From: Bacteroidia bacterium
GTDB lineage: Bacteria > Bacteroidota > Bacteroidia > Bacteroidales > Prolixibacteraceae
DNA length: 40,476 bases
Direction of reading: 5' to 3'
NCBI GenBank assembly: GCA_025358025.1
Contig: JANYKW010000129.1
Coordinates: 1-40,476, forward strand
Under the pieces are notes generated by a model. It did no database searches and had not been told where the DNA came from. It saw only the letters and a list, made by a program, of their open reading frames with translations. A program made the translations under genes and the position numbers. Shown piece after piece: positions 28,779 through 36,367 of the stretch. Each line of letters starts with the position of its first letter. Position 1 is the first letter of the stretch.

Positions 28779-30155
28779 ATGAATTACGAATTCATCAAAG
28801 ATGTAATAGGATCACCCTGGCAAATTGAGCCGCAGACGCTCAATGGCCTTTATCCGGTTTTCCGAGGGATGCTCAAAGGACTCCAGATCGACAAGGGAGA
28901 AGAGCCCCGGAACCATCGTTCGTACAGGATTAATGCCACAACACGGGATATAGATGTAAAGTCCTGGTCGACCCCTGAACCACCACTCGAAGATGAAGAT
29001 ATCCCTGAACCACAGAAATCAAAAGCAAAAGTCATCAACATATTGCCTGTCCGGTCGGTGCTTACTAAACACGATCAGATGTGCGGTCCTGTAGGTACAC
29101 GCACCCTTGCCGCCAGACTGCTGGAAGCCGATGCCGAAGACAGCGTAATCGGACATATTCTCATTGTTGAATCCGGAGGAGGTCAGGTTATAGCGGTTCC
29201 GGAGCTGACCGATGCGATGCAAAAATGTACCAAACCGATTGTTGCCTGGATTGATGGCATGGCAGCATCGGCAGCTTATTATATCATCAGCTATTCCGGG
29301 AAAATCATTGCCAGCCGTGAGACTGATTATGTCGGTTGTATAGGAACCATGCTTACCTGGGAAGGGCGTAAGGCAAAATCCCTTGAGAACGAAGATGGTG
29401 AAATCTCTGTCACCATCTATGCCGATGGCTCCGAAGAGAAGAATGCAGAATACGAAATGGCCATCAATGAATTCAATTTTCAGCCGGCCAAGGACAGGAT
29501 TCTTAATCCAATCAACGTCAAGTTCAAATCGGATGTAGCAGCCAATCGCCCATCTGTTACCGCTGACCTCCTAAAAGGCAAAACTTATTCAGCTGTAGAA
29601 GTAATTGGCACCCTGATCGATTCTATTGGAAGTTTCGATACCGCCGTTGATGCGGTGCTTGAACTGGCTCATTTCAACAATGACATCTCCACCGGGAGTG
29701 AACAATTCATAATTAATAACAAACCCATGGCAAAACAATTTTCGCTTGTAAACCAAACGCTGAATGTTGAAGCCCTCGAAGGATCTGAAGATGGTGTTTT
29801 TCTGAACGAAGAGCAGCTGCAGTCGATCGAAGAGAGACTTGAAGCAAATCAGCAGCTTGTCACGGAACGCGATACAGCGGTCCAGTTGACAGAAACTGCC
29901 AATACAACGATAGGAACGTTGCGACAAGAGGTTACTGATGCGCAGGCAGCTGCTGCAGCAGTAATTGATCCTTTCAATGCAATCGATCCCACCATTGCGT
30001 CGGCAGAAACCCCCGAAGCCAAAGTCGCTGCAATACGCACTTTGCTTGCTGCAAAACCAGGTGTTGTCCCTGCACAGGCATTAAGCGCCGATCCGAAAGT
30101 TGAAAAATTTGACGGATTTACGGCCGAAGAACTAGAAGTTACTAAAAACCTCTAA
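28779..30155 (+). CDS. Prohead protease fused to scaffold-like domain
   Basis: The ATG at 28779 gives a 458-residue protein. Residues about 85-310 form a SppA/ClpP-type (S49) serine protease: 'HILIVESGGGQV' is the oxyanion strand and 'WIDGMAASAAYYI' holds the likely nucleophile Ser164. From about residue 345, 'EEQLQSIEERLEANQQL' and 'TIGTLRQEVTDAQAAAAAV' form a coiled coil like capsid scaffolds. The fusion therefore combines the maturation protease with the internal scaffold, as in several phages where the same chain is cut away after the shell is built. It lies just before the capsid gene. Confidence 0.85.
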   Translation: MNYEFIKDVIGSPWQIEPQTLNGLYPVFRGMLKGLQIDKGEEPRNHRSYRINATTRDIDVKSWSTPEPPLEDEDIPEPQKSKAKVINILPVRSVLTKHDQMCGPVGTRTLAARLLEADAEDSVIGHILIVESGGGQVIAVPELTDAMQKCTKPIVAWIDGMAASAAYYIISYSGKIIASRETDYVGCIGTMLTWEGRKAKSLENEDGEISVTIYADGSEEKNAEYEMAINEFNFQPAKDRILNPINVKFKSDVAANRPSVTADLLKGKTYSAVEVIGTLIDSIGSFDTAVDAVLELAHFNNDISTGSEQFIINNKPMAKQFSLVNQTLNVEALEGSEDGVFLNEEQLQSIEERLEANQQLVTERDTAVQLTETANTTIGTLRQEVTDAQAAAAAVIDPFNAIDPTIASAETPEAKVAAIRTLLAAKPGVVPAQALSADPKVEKFDGFTAEELEVTKNL

Positions 30156-30166
30156 TACACACAATT

Positions 30167-31129
30167 ATGGCACTAACCGTAGCATCAATAATTTCCGCGT
30201 TTGGAAGTTATTACGAAAAGGGTTCGCAAAATGAAAAACGCATTTTGCAACTCTTAACCCAGGGACGTCAATTACCCAATTATTGCACTCCAATGCCAAC
30301 TGAAGAAACAATCTTTCGTCTTGGCAATAGTTCCATTGGAGAAGTCGTCCAAGGCTTTCAAAAAGCATTTACACCCAAGGGTGGGATCGAAATCAAACCA
30401 AACGAAATTCGGTTGTATAAACTGAAAATTGATGATGAGTTTACTCCTGACGACCTTCAAGCTACATGGCTTGGCTTTTTTGCCAGCCTTAGCGATGTTG
30501 AACGGAAGAACTGGCCGTTTGTAAAATGGGCTATTGAGAAACACTATAAAACCCGCTCTGACTCCGACGTCGAAAAGCAAGGGTACTACAAAGGTGTTTA
30601 TGAAGTCCCTTCTGCCGGGGTAGCAGGAAGTGCCATTAACTCTATGACGGGATTGAAAAAACAAATCCAGGACGGTGTTGACGCAGGAACTATCAATTCG
30701 GTCGATATTGAACCTTTGGATAAAGACACCATCTTCGACCAGGTTGAGCTCTTTACAGACGGCATTTCTGAAGAATATCAGGGCGAAGACATGAATGTGT
30801 TCATGTCTCCTTACTGGTACAAGAAATACATGCAGGACAAGCGTGCTCAGGGTTTCTTTACCAAATACAATGCCAATGAAATTGATGGAAGCATTGATTT
30901 CACTCCGCTGAATGTGAAACCATTGGTTTCAATGACTGGGACCAGTGATATTTTTTGCACTCCAAAACCCAACCTGCTTTGGCTGTATTCTGCCGATAAG
31001 AAAAACTACAAATTGGAAGAATCCAAACGCAGTGTAGCTGTGTTGGCTGACTGGTGGGAAGGCGTTGGCTTTGGTATCAACCAGGCAGTTTGGACTAACC
31101 TCCTTCCTTCGGGATCAGGATCGATCTAA
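30167..31129 (+). CDS. Major capsid protein
   Basis: This 320-residue protein directly follows the protease-scaffold gene, the standard place for the major head subunit. It has the length and composition of HK97-fold shell proteins: an N-terminal arm ('MALTVASIISAFGSYYEKG'), an extended middle and a C-terminal 'GINQAVWTNL'. 'VFMSPYWYKKYMQDKRAQGFF' is a helix of the type seen in the capsid P domain. I recognise it by context and build rather than by a signature motif. A stem-loop follows its stop. Confidence 0.75.
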   Translation: MALTVASIISAFGSYYEKGSQNEKRILQLLTQGRQLPNYCTPMPTEETIFRLGNSSIGEVVQGFQKAFTPKGGIEIKPNEIRLYKLKIDDEFTPDDLQATWLGFFASLSDVERKNWPFVKWAIEKHYKTRSDSDVEKQGYYKGVYEVPSAGVAGSAINSMTGLKKQIQDGVDAGTINSVDIEPLDKDTIFDQVELFTDGISEEYQGEDMNVFMSPYWYKKYMQDKRAQGFFTKYNANEIDGSIDFTPLNVKPLVSMTGTSDIFCTPKPNLLWLYSADKKNYKLEESKRSVAVLADWWEGVGFGINQAVWTNLLPSGSGSI

Positions 31130-31136
31130 AATAACC

Positions 31137-31170
31137 GGTTGTCCGGTTTACGTGAGTACTCCGGACAACC
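31137..31170. promoter_or_regulatory. Intergenic stem-loop after the capsid gene
   Basis: GGTTGTCCGG (31137-31146) pairs perfectly with CCGGACAACC (31161-31170) around 14 bases. There is no T tract, so it is probably not a full terminator. It could stabilise the capsid message or lower readthrough. Confidence 0.55.
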
Positions 31171-31199
31171 TACTTTAACCCAGTTAATACAATTTTGAT

Positions 31200-31751
31200 A
31201 TGATTGATTTTACTGATATCAACAAGAATCTCCCGAACGGGGAGAATATGGGCGGGCTGGTTCAGAAGGTTTATTTTGGTTATCATGCCGATGTGGCAAC
31301 CTTCCCGACAAAACCTGCAACTCCACTCACACTGGAGGCGAATGCTGCCCTTACGGGTGATCTTGTCATGAAAGCGGGTAAGCGCCTGTTTGAAATGTAT
31401 ATGACCGATGACACCGGTGAATTCAAGATTGATTCTGTTGGTGAGGTTGACGGAAAATCTTTCGTTGAGCACCTTACGCTGTTCCACCCGGGATTGCAGA
31501 AGAAAATCCTCGGATTCATCAATGCGGCCAAAAATGAAAATCTTGTGTTCATCGTTGTTGACAATGACGGTCAGAAGTACCTGATGGGAGATGAGCTTCG
31601 TTCAGCCGTATTCGCAGGAGCACCAGACGGTGCCGGAACCGGCAAAGATGCTGCAGCTCGCAAAGGTGTATCCATGGAGTTCACTTACAAAACATCGAAC
31701 GTGCATGTTTATACCGGCAGCGTTCCGCTGACTGAATCCGCTTCATCCTAA
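31200..31751 (+). CDS. Virion structural protein, tail-tube or decoration-like
   Basis: This 183-residue protein is rich in beta segments and Gly/Asp. Residues 1-30 'DFTDINKNLPNGENMGGLVQKVYFGYH' and a C-terminal 'SMEFTYKTSNVHVYTGSVPL' resemble the phage tube-like or head-decoration proteins of Bacteroidota phages. It follows the capsid gene and precedes a small gene that ends at a terminator, forming one head transcript. Whether it is a tube or a decoration protein cannot be told from sequence alone. Confidence 0.55.
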   Translation: MIDFTDINKNLPNGENMGGLVQKVYFGYHADVATFPTKPATPLTLEANAALTGDLVMKAGKRLFEMYMTDDTGEFKIDSVGEVDGKSFVEHLTLFHPGLQKKILGFINAAKNENLVFIVVDNDGQKYLMGDELRSAVFAGAPDGAGTGKDAAARKGVSMEFTYKTSNVHVYTGSVPLTESASS

Positions 31752-31756
31752 AGGCC

Positions 31757-32008
31757 ATGTGGAAAAAGTATTTTAAATTCATCAAGTTAGTACCAGGGAG
31801 AGTAGTTACCCATCAATTTGGTACAATTGATTTCAGAGAGGATAACATCCCACTCGAAACCATCAAATCACTTTATGAAAATGACTTTCCATACCTTCAA
31901 CTTACCAAGGAAGGGAAAGCGGAATTGTATGGTACATCCGCTAAAATAGCGGAACCCCGGCAGGCCGTTAAACCAGTTAAGGTAAAGAACCGCAGATCTA
32001 CTCCTTAA
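31757..32008 (+). CDS. Small protein ending the head transcript
   Basis: This 83-residue basic protein starts five bases after the previous stop. It has 'FGTIDFREDNIPLETIKSLYENDFPYLQLTKEG' (about residues 21-53), a pattern often seen in small phage structural proteins, and a basic tail ('RQAVKPVKVKNRRSTP'). The family is otherwise unknown. A terminator closes the unit 29 bases later. Confidence 0.5.
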   Translation: MWKKYFKFIKLVPGRVVTHQFGTIDFREDNIPLETIKSLYENDFPYLQLTKEGKAELYGTSAKIAEPRQAVKPVKVKNRRSTP

Positions 32009-32036
32009 TTTTTCTCATAATTTTGATCCTCTGAAG

Positions 32037-32060
32037 GCCCCGGTAACTCGGGGCTTTTTT
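32037..32060 (+). terminator. Rho-independent terminator of the head transcript
   Basis: GCCCCG (32037-32042) pairs with CGGGGC (32049-32054) and runs into six T. The last T is also the first base of promoter box 7. Confidence 0.85.
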
Positions 32061-32095
32061 GTCCTTTCCTCCTATTTTTCCGCCCAATATCTTGG
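32060..32095 (+). promoter_or_regulatory. Phage-type promoter 7 (TGTCCTTT ... TATCTTGG)
   Basis: The box at 32060-32067 and TATCTTGG at 32088-32095 start 28 bases apart. The -7 element begins 22 bases before the ATG at 32110 of the glycan-type cassette. Confidence 0.65.
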
Positions 32096-32109
32096 AGAAA
32101 AATTCTAAG

Positions 32110-32664
32110 ATGCTTTGGTTTTTTACCCCATACGGACATGATAAGAAGTTTGTCTATGCAATAGACAGGTGCTTCAGCCTGATTAGTAATTCCAACGATT
32201 GGGCTGTCATAATGGATGGAGATACCCTTTTTCTCCGTTCAGATTTTGGGGACGTCATTCAGCGATATACGGATAATTTTCCCGATACAGGCATGTTCAC
32301 TTGTTATGCAAGCCGTTGTCACTATTCATGTCAGGTACCAAGAGGTGTTGACATGGAAAATGATTCAATCATTTATCATAAGACCATGGCCGACAATCAA
32401 TCATCCCTTTGCCATGGAATGGTTACCGAGATCAACAGGAAAATTGCAGGTCATTTGATGGTCATACGCAAAAGCACCTGGTTGCGGATCCGTAGTCAGG
32501 TAATCGAAAAAGCATCTTCCAAATTTATCCTGGGTGTCGATACCAAAATCAGCAATGCCATCCTTGAAAGAGGACTTAAAATTCGGTTGATGCAAGAATT
32601 ATACATACTGCACTATTTGAGATTTAAGGAAGGATTTGATTCTGATCACCATTTAAAACCATAA
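32110..32664 (+). CDS. Glycosyltransferase-like protein
   Basis: The ATG at 32110 follows promoter 7; an ATG at 32059 overlaps the promoter box itself. The 184-residue chain has 'WAVIMDGDTLFLRSDF' at about residues 31-46, the Asp-x-Asp nucleotide-sugar/metal site of GT-A fold glycosyltransferases. 'CHGMVTEINRKIAGHLMVIRKSTW' comes later, with a His/Gly segment as in family-2-like enzymes. It is shorter than usual for the family, which suggests a small domain-only enzyme. With the next two genes it forms a sugar-modification cassette set between capsid and packaging genes. The substrate may be the virion or the host surface. Confidence 0.65.
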   Translation: MLWFFTPYGHDKKFVYAIDRCFSLISNSNDWAVIMDGDTLFLRSDFGDVIQRYTDNFPDTGMFTCYASRCHYSCQVPRGVDMENDSIIYHKTMADNQSSLCHGMVTEINRKIAGHLMVIRKSTWLRIRSQVIEKASSKFILGVDTKISNAILERGLKIRLMQELYILHYLRFKEGFDSDHHLKP

Positions 32665-32668
32665 ACTC

Positions 32669-33178
32669 ATGCACAAAAATGTAAGATTATTCTGCGAATT
32701 GATCAAGAAGTATTTCCCTCAATACTACGTTGGGGTAAATGTACTGGATTGCGGTAGTCTGGACATTAACGGCAACAACCGCTATCTCTTTGAATCTTCC
32801 AACTACATTGGAATTGATATTGTGGATGGTCCTAATGTTGATTTTGTAACAAAAGTTCATCAGTTTGATCCCAAAGCAATATTTGATGTGGTTGTTAGCA
32901 CAGAGATGCTTGAGCACGACAGCAGCTTTGAATTAAGCCTCCAGTCAATGTTTAATTTAACCAGGTCCGGAGGTCTTTTGCTTTTCACTGCGGCCGGTAC
33001 CGGACGTCCGGAGCATGGTACTACAGACAATCATCCTAAGGATAGTCCACTCACCCACGACTATTACCAAAATATCACTACCCGAATGATAGTAGCGGTG
33101 CTGGATCTTGATCTGTTCAGCTGGTTCGAATTGTCGTATCTAGGTACAGATATACGCTTTGCAGGTATTAAACGATAA
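32669..33178 (+). CDS. SAM-dependent methyltransferase (class I)
   Basis: This 169-residue protein follows four bases after the glycosyltransferase stop. It has the class I SAM motifs: 'VNVLDCGSLDINGNNRY' (glycine-rich motif I), 'YIGIDIVDGPNVDF' (acidic end of the second strand) and 'FDVVVSTEMLEHD' (motif IV region), then 'GGLLLFTAAG'. Small enzymes like this beside glycosyltransferases usually methylate sugars, but a protein target cannot be excluded. Confidence 0.8.
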   Translation: MHKNVRLFCELIKKYFPQYYVGVNVLDCGSLDINGNNRYLFESSNYIGIDIVDGPNVDFVTKVHQFDPKAIFDVVVSTEMLEHDSSFELSLQSMFNLTRSGGLLLFTAAGTGRPEHGTTDNHPKDSPLTHDYYQNITTRMIVAVLDLDLFSWFELSYLGTDIRFAGIKR

Positions 33179-33181
33179 GTC

Positions 33182-34114
33182 ATGGAAAATCCAATTGATG
33201 TAGTTTATGTTTTGGGTAATGGATCCAGGTGGAATAACAATGAGATCCGTTTCAGTCTTCGCAGCATCGAGAAGAACGGACTTAATGTGGGGCAGATCTT
33301 CGTGGTAGGTGAATGTCCTGATTTTTTGTCTGACGTGGTACATATTCCGGCAGAAGACATTTTTAATCCGAATGTCAATGCCGATGGCAATATAGCCATC
33401 AAAGTATTGACCGCTTGCGCTGATCAGCGCCTGTCCGAGAACTTCCTGTTCATCAACGATGATCATATTTTGCTGAAACCTGTCCTATTGGATGAAATTC
33501 CCACATTTCATAAAGGAGATATGACCACTTATCTCCCAATTTATTGGCAACTTAATTATTGGCGTAAAAGACTCCATCGAACAATGGAGACTTTAATACT
33601 TAAAGGATTGTCGGCATATCATTTTGATTGCCACACCCCTATTGTTTTAAATAAAATATCATTCCCGGAGGTTATGTCAGGATTTGATTATACTCATGAT
33701 ATTGGCTTGACCATGAAAAGCCTGTATGGAAATAGTATTTATTCTAAATCAGGTAAACTCCTGGGACATGAGAAAAAGACGGTATTCAAAAATTTCACAT
33801 TGCAGCAACTCGATGAAAGGTTATCCGATTGTGGGTATATGTCTTTCAATGACGATGGACTTAACAATAGCCTGAAGATATGGCTGTACAGGCAGTTCCC
33901 AATTCGATCAAAGTGGGAGACTACAGAGGTTGAAGATAAGGTAATTGAGATCCTCGAATGGTTGGAAGGCCCACAGGATTTCAGTGCTGGAGTCCAGATC
34001 TTCAAAAAATACATTCATGGAGTTAATCTGTTAAAGATCTTTGAATTGGGAGAAACCCCATCTGTCAGAAAAAAACTCGAGTTTAAATTGAGAAACGCAA
34101 TCACTATATCATGA
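33182..34114 (+). CDS. Stealth-like sugar-phosphotransferase or glycosyltransferase
   Basis: This 310-residue protein has an N-terminal 'DVVYVLGNGSRWNNNEIRFSLRSIEKN' followed by 'ENFLFINDDHILLKPV' (about residues 80-95). The double Asp resembles the catalytic block of Stealth-type capsule sugar-phosphotransferases and some GT-A enzymes. A 'FDCHTPIVLNKISFPEV' segment further on fits the Stealth pattern of conserved His. It overlaps the next gene by four bases. It may add a sugar or sugar phosphate to virion proteins or to the host envelope. The enzyme class is likely; the substrate is not known. Confidence 0.65.
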   Translation: MENPIDVVYVLGNGSRWNNNEIRFSLRSIEKNGLNVGQIFVVGECPDFLSDVVHIPAEDIFNPNVNADGNIAIKVLTACADQRLSENFLFINDDHILLKPVLLDEIPTFHKGDMTTYLPIYWQLNYWRKRLHRTMETLILKGLSAYHFDCHTPIVLNKISFPEVMSGFDYTHDIGLTMKSLYGNSIYSKSGKLLGHEKKTVFKNFTLQQLDERLSDCGYMSFNDDGLNNSLKIWLYRQFPIRSKWETTEVEDKVIEILEWLEGPQDFSAGVQIFKKYIHGVNLLKIFELGETPSVRKKLEFKLRNAITIS

Positions 34115-34962
34115 GCGACAATCGAAGCAAGTTAATAGCATGGATTCAATCCGGAATGGATTACAATTCTGGAATCAATTTACTGGTCGAATTCTCAGGA
34201 AAATCATTCTTCCGAAGCTTCTTTACAGGCAAAGAGAAAACATTGCCACGAAAACTCTCTTATGAGATCTGTAAGGCTTCCGGTGTGGCAGGATTAGGCA
34301 AGTGGGAAGACTTTATTCTGAATACGCGTCAAGGCAATGCCCCATTAACAGTTATAGCATCACCTTCCCGGCGCCAGGAAAACGTTCAGCCTCCTCAAAA
34401 GGTGATCCAAGTTCCAAAAACTACAATATCAGAAGAAGAAGAGATCATTGGCACTATGCCATTACATTCCTATCCCCCCGTCATCCGACGAATAGTCCAT
34501 GAATATGCTTCGCTCTTCCAGGAGCGCAGCAAGTTGCACACCGTTATGGTTGAAATGCCCGAATCAAATGCTGAAACGGTTGTGTCCAAAAGGGCGGAGC
34601 TGTTTGATATGATTAAATCACTATCCGATAGGATAACGGTACTTTATGAAGCGAAAAAATCCTTTGATGAAAAGAAAATTATTCCTGTTGAGACAGACAT
34701 TTTCCCGGAAGAAATAGAAGAGACAGAAGAAGAACTAACGATTCTGGATGAGAAGGCCCTGAAGGCGCGCAAAAAAAATCTCCAGAATAGCAATTCGAGA
34801 GATCAGTCGATGCTCGACTATCAGTCAGTATCGCATGGAAAAGAAAAGAAGCCAATGCCAGCCGGTCCCAAAAGGATAAAACTTGAATCTCGGATGGAAG
34901 TGCGAACTAAAAAAATTGAAGCGGTCGATATGGCCCTTTTGAAGTATGTTAGTAAGGTGTAA
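34111..34962 (+). CDS. Hypothetical protein upstream of the packaging genes
   Basis: This 283-residue protein has a folded N-terminus ('MSDNRSKLIAWIQSGMDYNSGINLL'), a flexible Pro/Gln-rich stretch at about residues 88-108, helical middle parts and a strongly acidic segment 'EEIEETEEEL' at about 201-210. Its C-terminus is Lys/Arg-rich ('RKKNLQNS', 'RMEVRTKK'). I recognise this build from Bacteroidota phage genes placed shortly before terminase, without a known role. It overlaps its neighbours on both sides (4 and 17 bases). Confidence 0.5.
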   Translation: MSDNRSKLIAWIQSGMDYNSGINLLVEFSGKSFFRSFFTGKEKTLPRKLSYEICKASGVAGLGKWEDFILNTRQGNAPLTVIASPSRRQENVQPPQKVIQVPKTTISEEEEIIGTMPLHSYPPVIRRIVHEYASLFQERSKLHTVMVEMPESNAETVVSKRAELFDMIKSLSDRITVLYEAKKSFDEKKIIPVETDIFPEEIEETEEELTILDEKALKARKKNLQNSNSRDQSMLDYQSVSHGKEKKPMPAGPKRIKLESRMEVRTKKIEAVDMALLKYVSKV

Positions 34963-35524
34963 AGAGATTGTTCCTACTGTCCAGAAATCAGATGAATTCG
35001 GGTCTAAAAACTTTCGGACAGGCCAAAGGGCTACTCACTTCATTGGTGATGTAGAAAAGTCCCTGACACAGTCAATTGGTCAGTTGACAAACGGAACAGA
35101 ACACCATTTCTACAGCTGGGGAAACTTTAACCTGGTAAGGTTGATCTGCTACCTGATTAAGCAAACAGGACCCGTTCATTTGATGATGTCATCTTATTCC
35201 TTTAGCAGTAAAAGCATAGAACAAATTCAGCACCGGATTGCTCAAAATGAGATTCTTTCATTAAAACTATTATTGGATAACAGGGTCCGGGTGATGAGTC
35301 CCCTACCCTTTCAGATGATCGTTACCAGCTTCAATTACCGATGTATATCCGTTCATGCTAAAATAGCGCTATTGTGGAATGATCATTGGAGAATAACCAT
35401 TGTAACAAGTCAAAATGCTACTGATAATCCAAAGTTGGAGCGAGGCATAATATTTACGGATCCTGACATATTTGATTTCGATCATAAAATACTGAACAAT
35501 GAATTTGAGCGAGGATCAACTTAA
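34946..35524 (+). CDS. Phospholipase D-like domain protein
   Basis: This 192-residue protein carries one HxK motif of the phospholipase D superfamily: 'SVHAKIALLWNDHWRITIVTSQNATDNPKLERGII', with His137, Lys139, Asn157 and Glu165. Many family members are nucleases or phosphodiesterases that work as dimers with one motif from each chain. Placed beside the terminase genes it could trim DNA during packaging or damage host DNA. It overlaps the preceding gene by 17 bases and the next by 26. The superfamily call is good; the activity is inferred. Confidence 0.65.
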   Translation: MLVRCKEIVPTVQKSDEFGSKNFRTGQRATHFIGDVEKSLTQSIGQLTNGTEHHFYSWGNFNLVRLICYLIKQTGPVHLMMSSYSFSSKSIEQIQHRIAQNEILSLKLLLDNRVRVMSPLPFQMIVTSFNYRCISVHAKIALLWNDHWRITIVTSQNATDNPKLERGIIFTDPDIFDFDHKILNNEFERGST

Positions 35525-35777
35525 AGAAATAGAAGAGATGGCAGGATTATTCTTCAGTATCGAAGATATTACTGATAACCTGCAGCTGGATGATGAAGCC
35601 TTGCAAGAAATTCAAAATGAAGTTGAATTAAAACAGGGCACATTTTACCTGGCTTATCGGAGCGGTTGGCTCAGGAGTGAAGTTAAACTCAGAAGATCGA
35701 TCGAGAAGGCGGCAGAGAATGGAAGTAATCCCGCACAACAAATGATGCTAAATTTTCAAAAATCAGCTATAAAATGA
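35499..35777 (+). CDS. Small DNA-packaging accessory protein
   Basis: This 92-residue protein begins 26 bases inside the end of the PLD-like gene and overlaps the next gene by four bases. 'FYLAYRSGWLRSEVKLRRSIEKAAENGSNPAQQ' (about residues 48-80) is a pattern that recurs in small Bacteroidota phage proteins next to terminase and suggests a helix-turn-helix. It could be a terminase small-subunit component or its partner. Confidence 0.55.
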   Translation: MNLSEDQLKEIEEMAGLFFSIEDITDNLQLDDEALQEIQNEVELKQGTFYLAYRSGWLRSEVKLRRSIEKAAENGSNPAQQMMLNFQKSAIK

Positions 35778-36367
35778 GCCGTAAAGCACTTGAGGATACC
35801 AATTATGAGATGATCAAGGCACATATCCTTTATCCGGATGAGTCGCCACTCCCACTTGAAAAAAGAGAGCTGCTGGATCGGATCATCTCTGCATCGAAGA
35901 TTCTGGATAAAAACCCGATCCAGAAGAATGCAGTGTCCCTGCATCAGCAGAAATATCCTGATGTTAGCCGTTCGCAAGCCTATGAGGATCTGCGTCTGGC
36001 TGTAAGACTGTTCAATTCCCTGCAGACCTTTAACTATGACTTCTGGCATACATGGATGATCAATGACATTGTGCGCAATATCCAGGCATGTGAAAAGAAG
36101 AATGATCACCAACACCGCAAGATCATTGCGATGGAACATTCCAACCTGCTCAAGGCTGTAGGTGAGAGACCGGAAGAACTCCCGGATCCTGCTCGCAATG
36201 AAAAACATCAGTTTTACATCCTGGTGCAAAACAATAATCAACAGATTAAGATAGATATCAACAAGTTAAAGGATATACCAACTGCGGTCCTCGAGCAGCT
36301 GAACAAAGCAATCTGGGGAGGAGAGGAAATCACCGAATCAACCGCTGAAGAAATCATGAAATCATGA
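35774..36367 (+). CDS. terS: Probable terminase small subunit
   Basis: This 197-residue protein ends four bases inside the terminase large subunit start, the usual spot for the small subunit. 'KYPDVSRSQAYEDLRLAVRLF' (about residues 60-80) has the look of a helix-turn-helix, followed by long helices able to form a ring ('DFWHTWMINDIVRNIQACEKK'). Small subunits recognise the packaging site and load the large subunit. Recognition rests on position and helix pattern rather than sequence signature. Confidence 0.6.
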   Translation: MSRKALEDTNYEMIKAHILYPDESPLPLEKRELLDRIISASKILDKNPIQKNAVSLHQQKYPDVSRSQAYEDLRLAVRLFNSLQTFNYDFWHTWMINDIVRNIQACEKKNDHQHRKIIAMEHSNLLKAVGERPEELPDPARNEKHQFYILVQNNNQQIKIDINKLKDIPTAVLEQLNKAIWGGEEITESTAEEIMKS

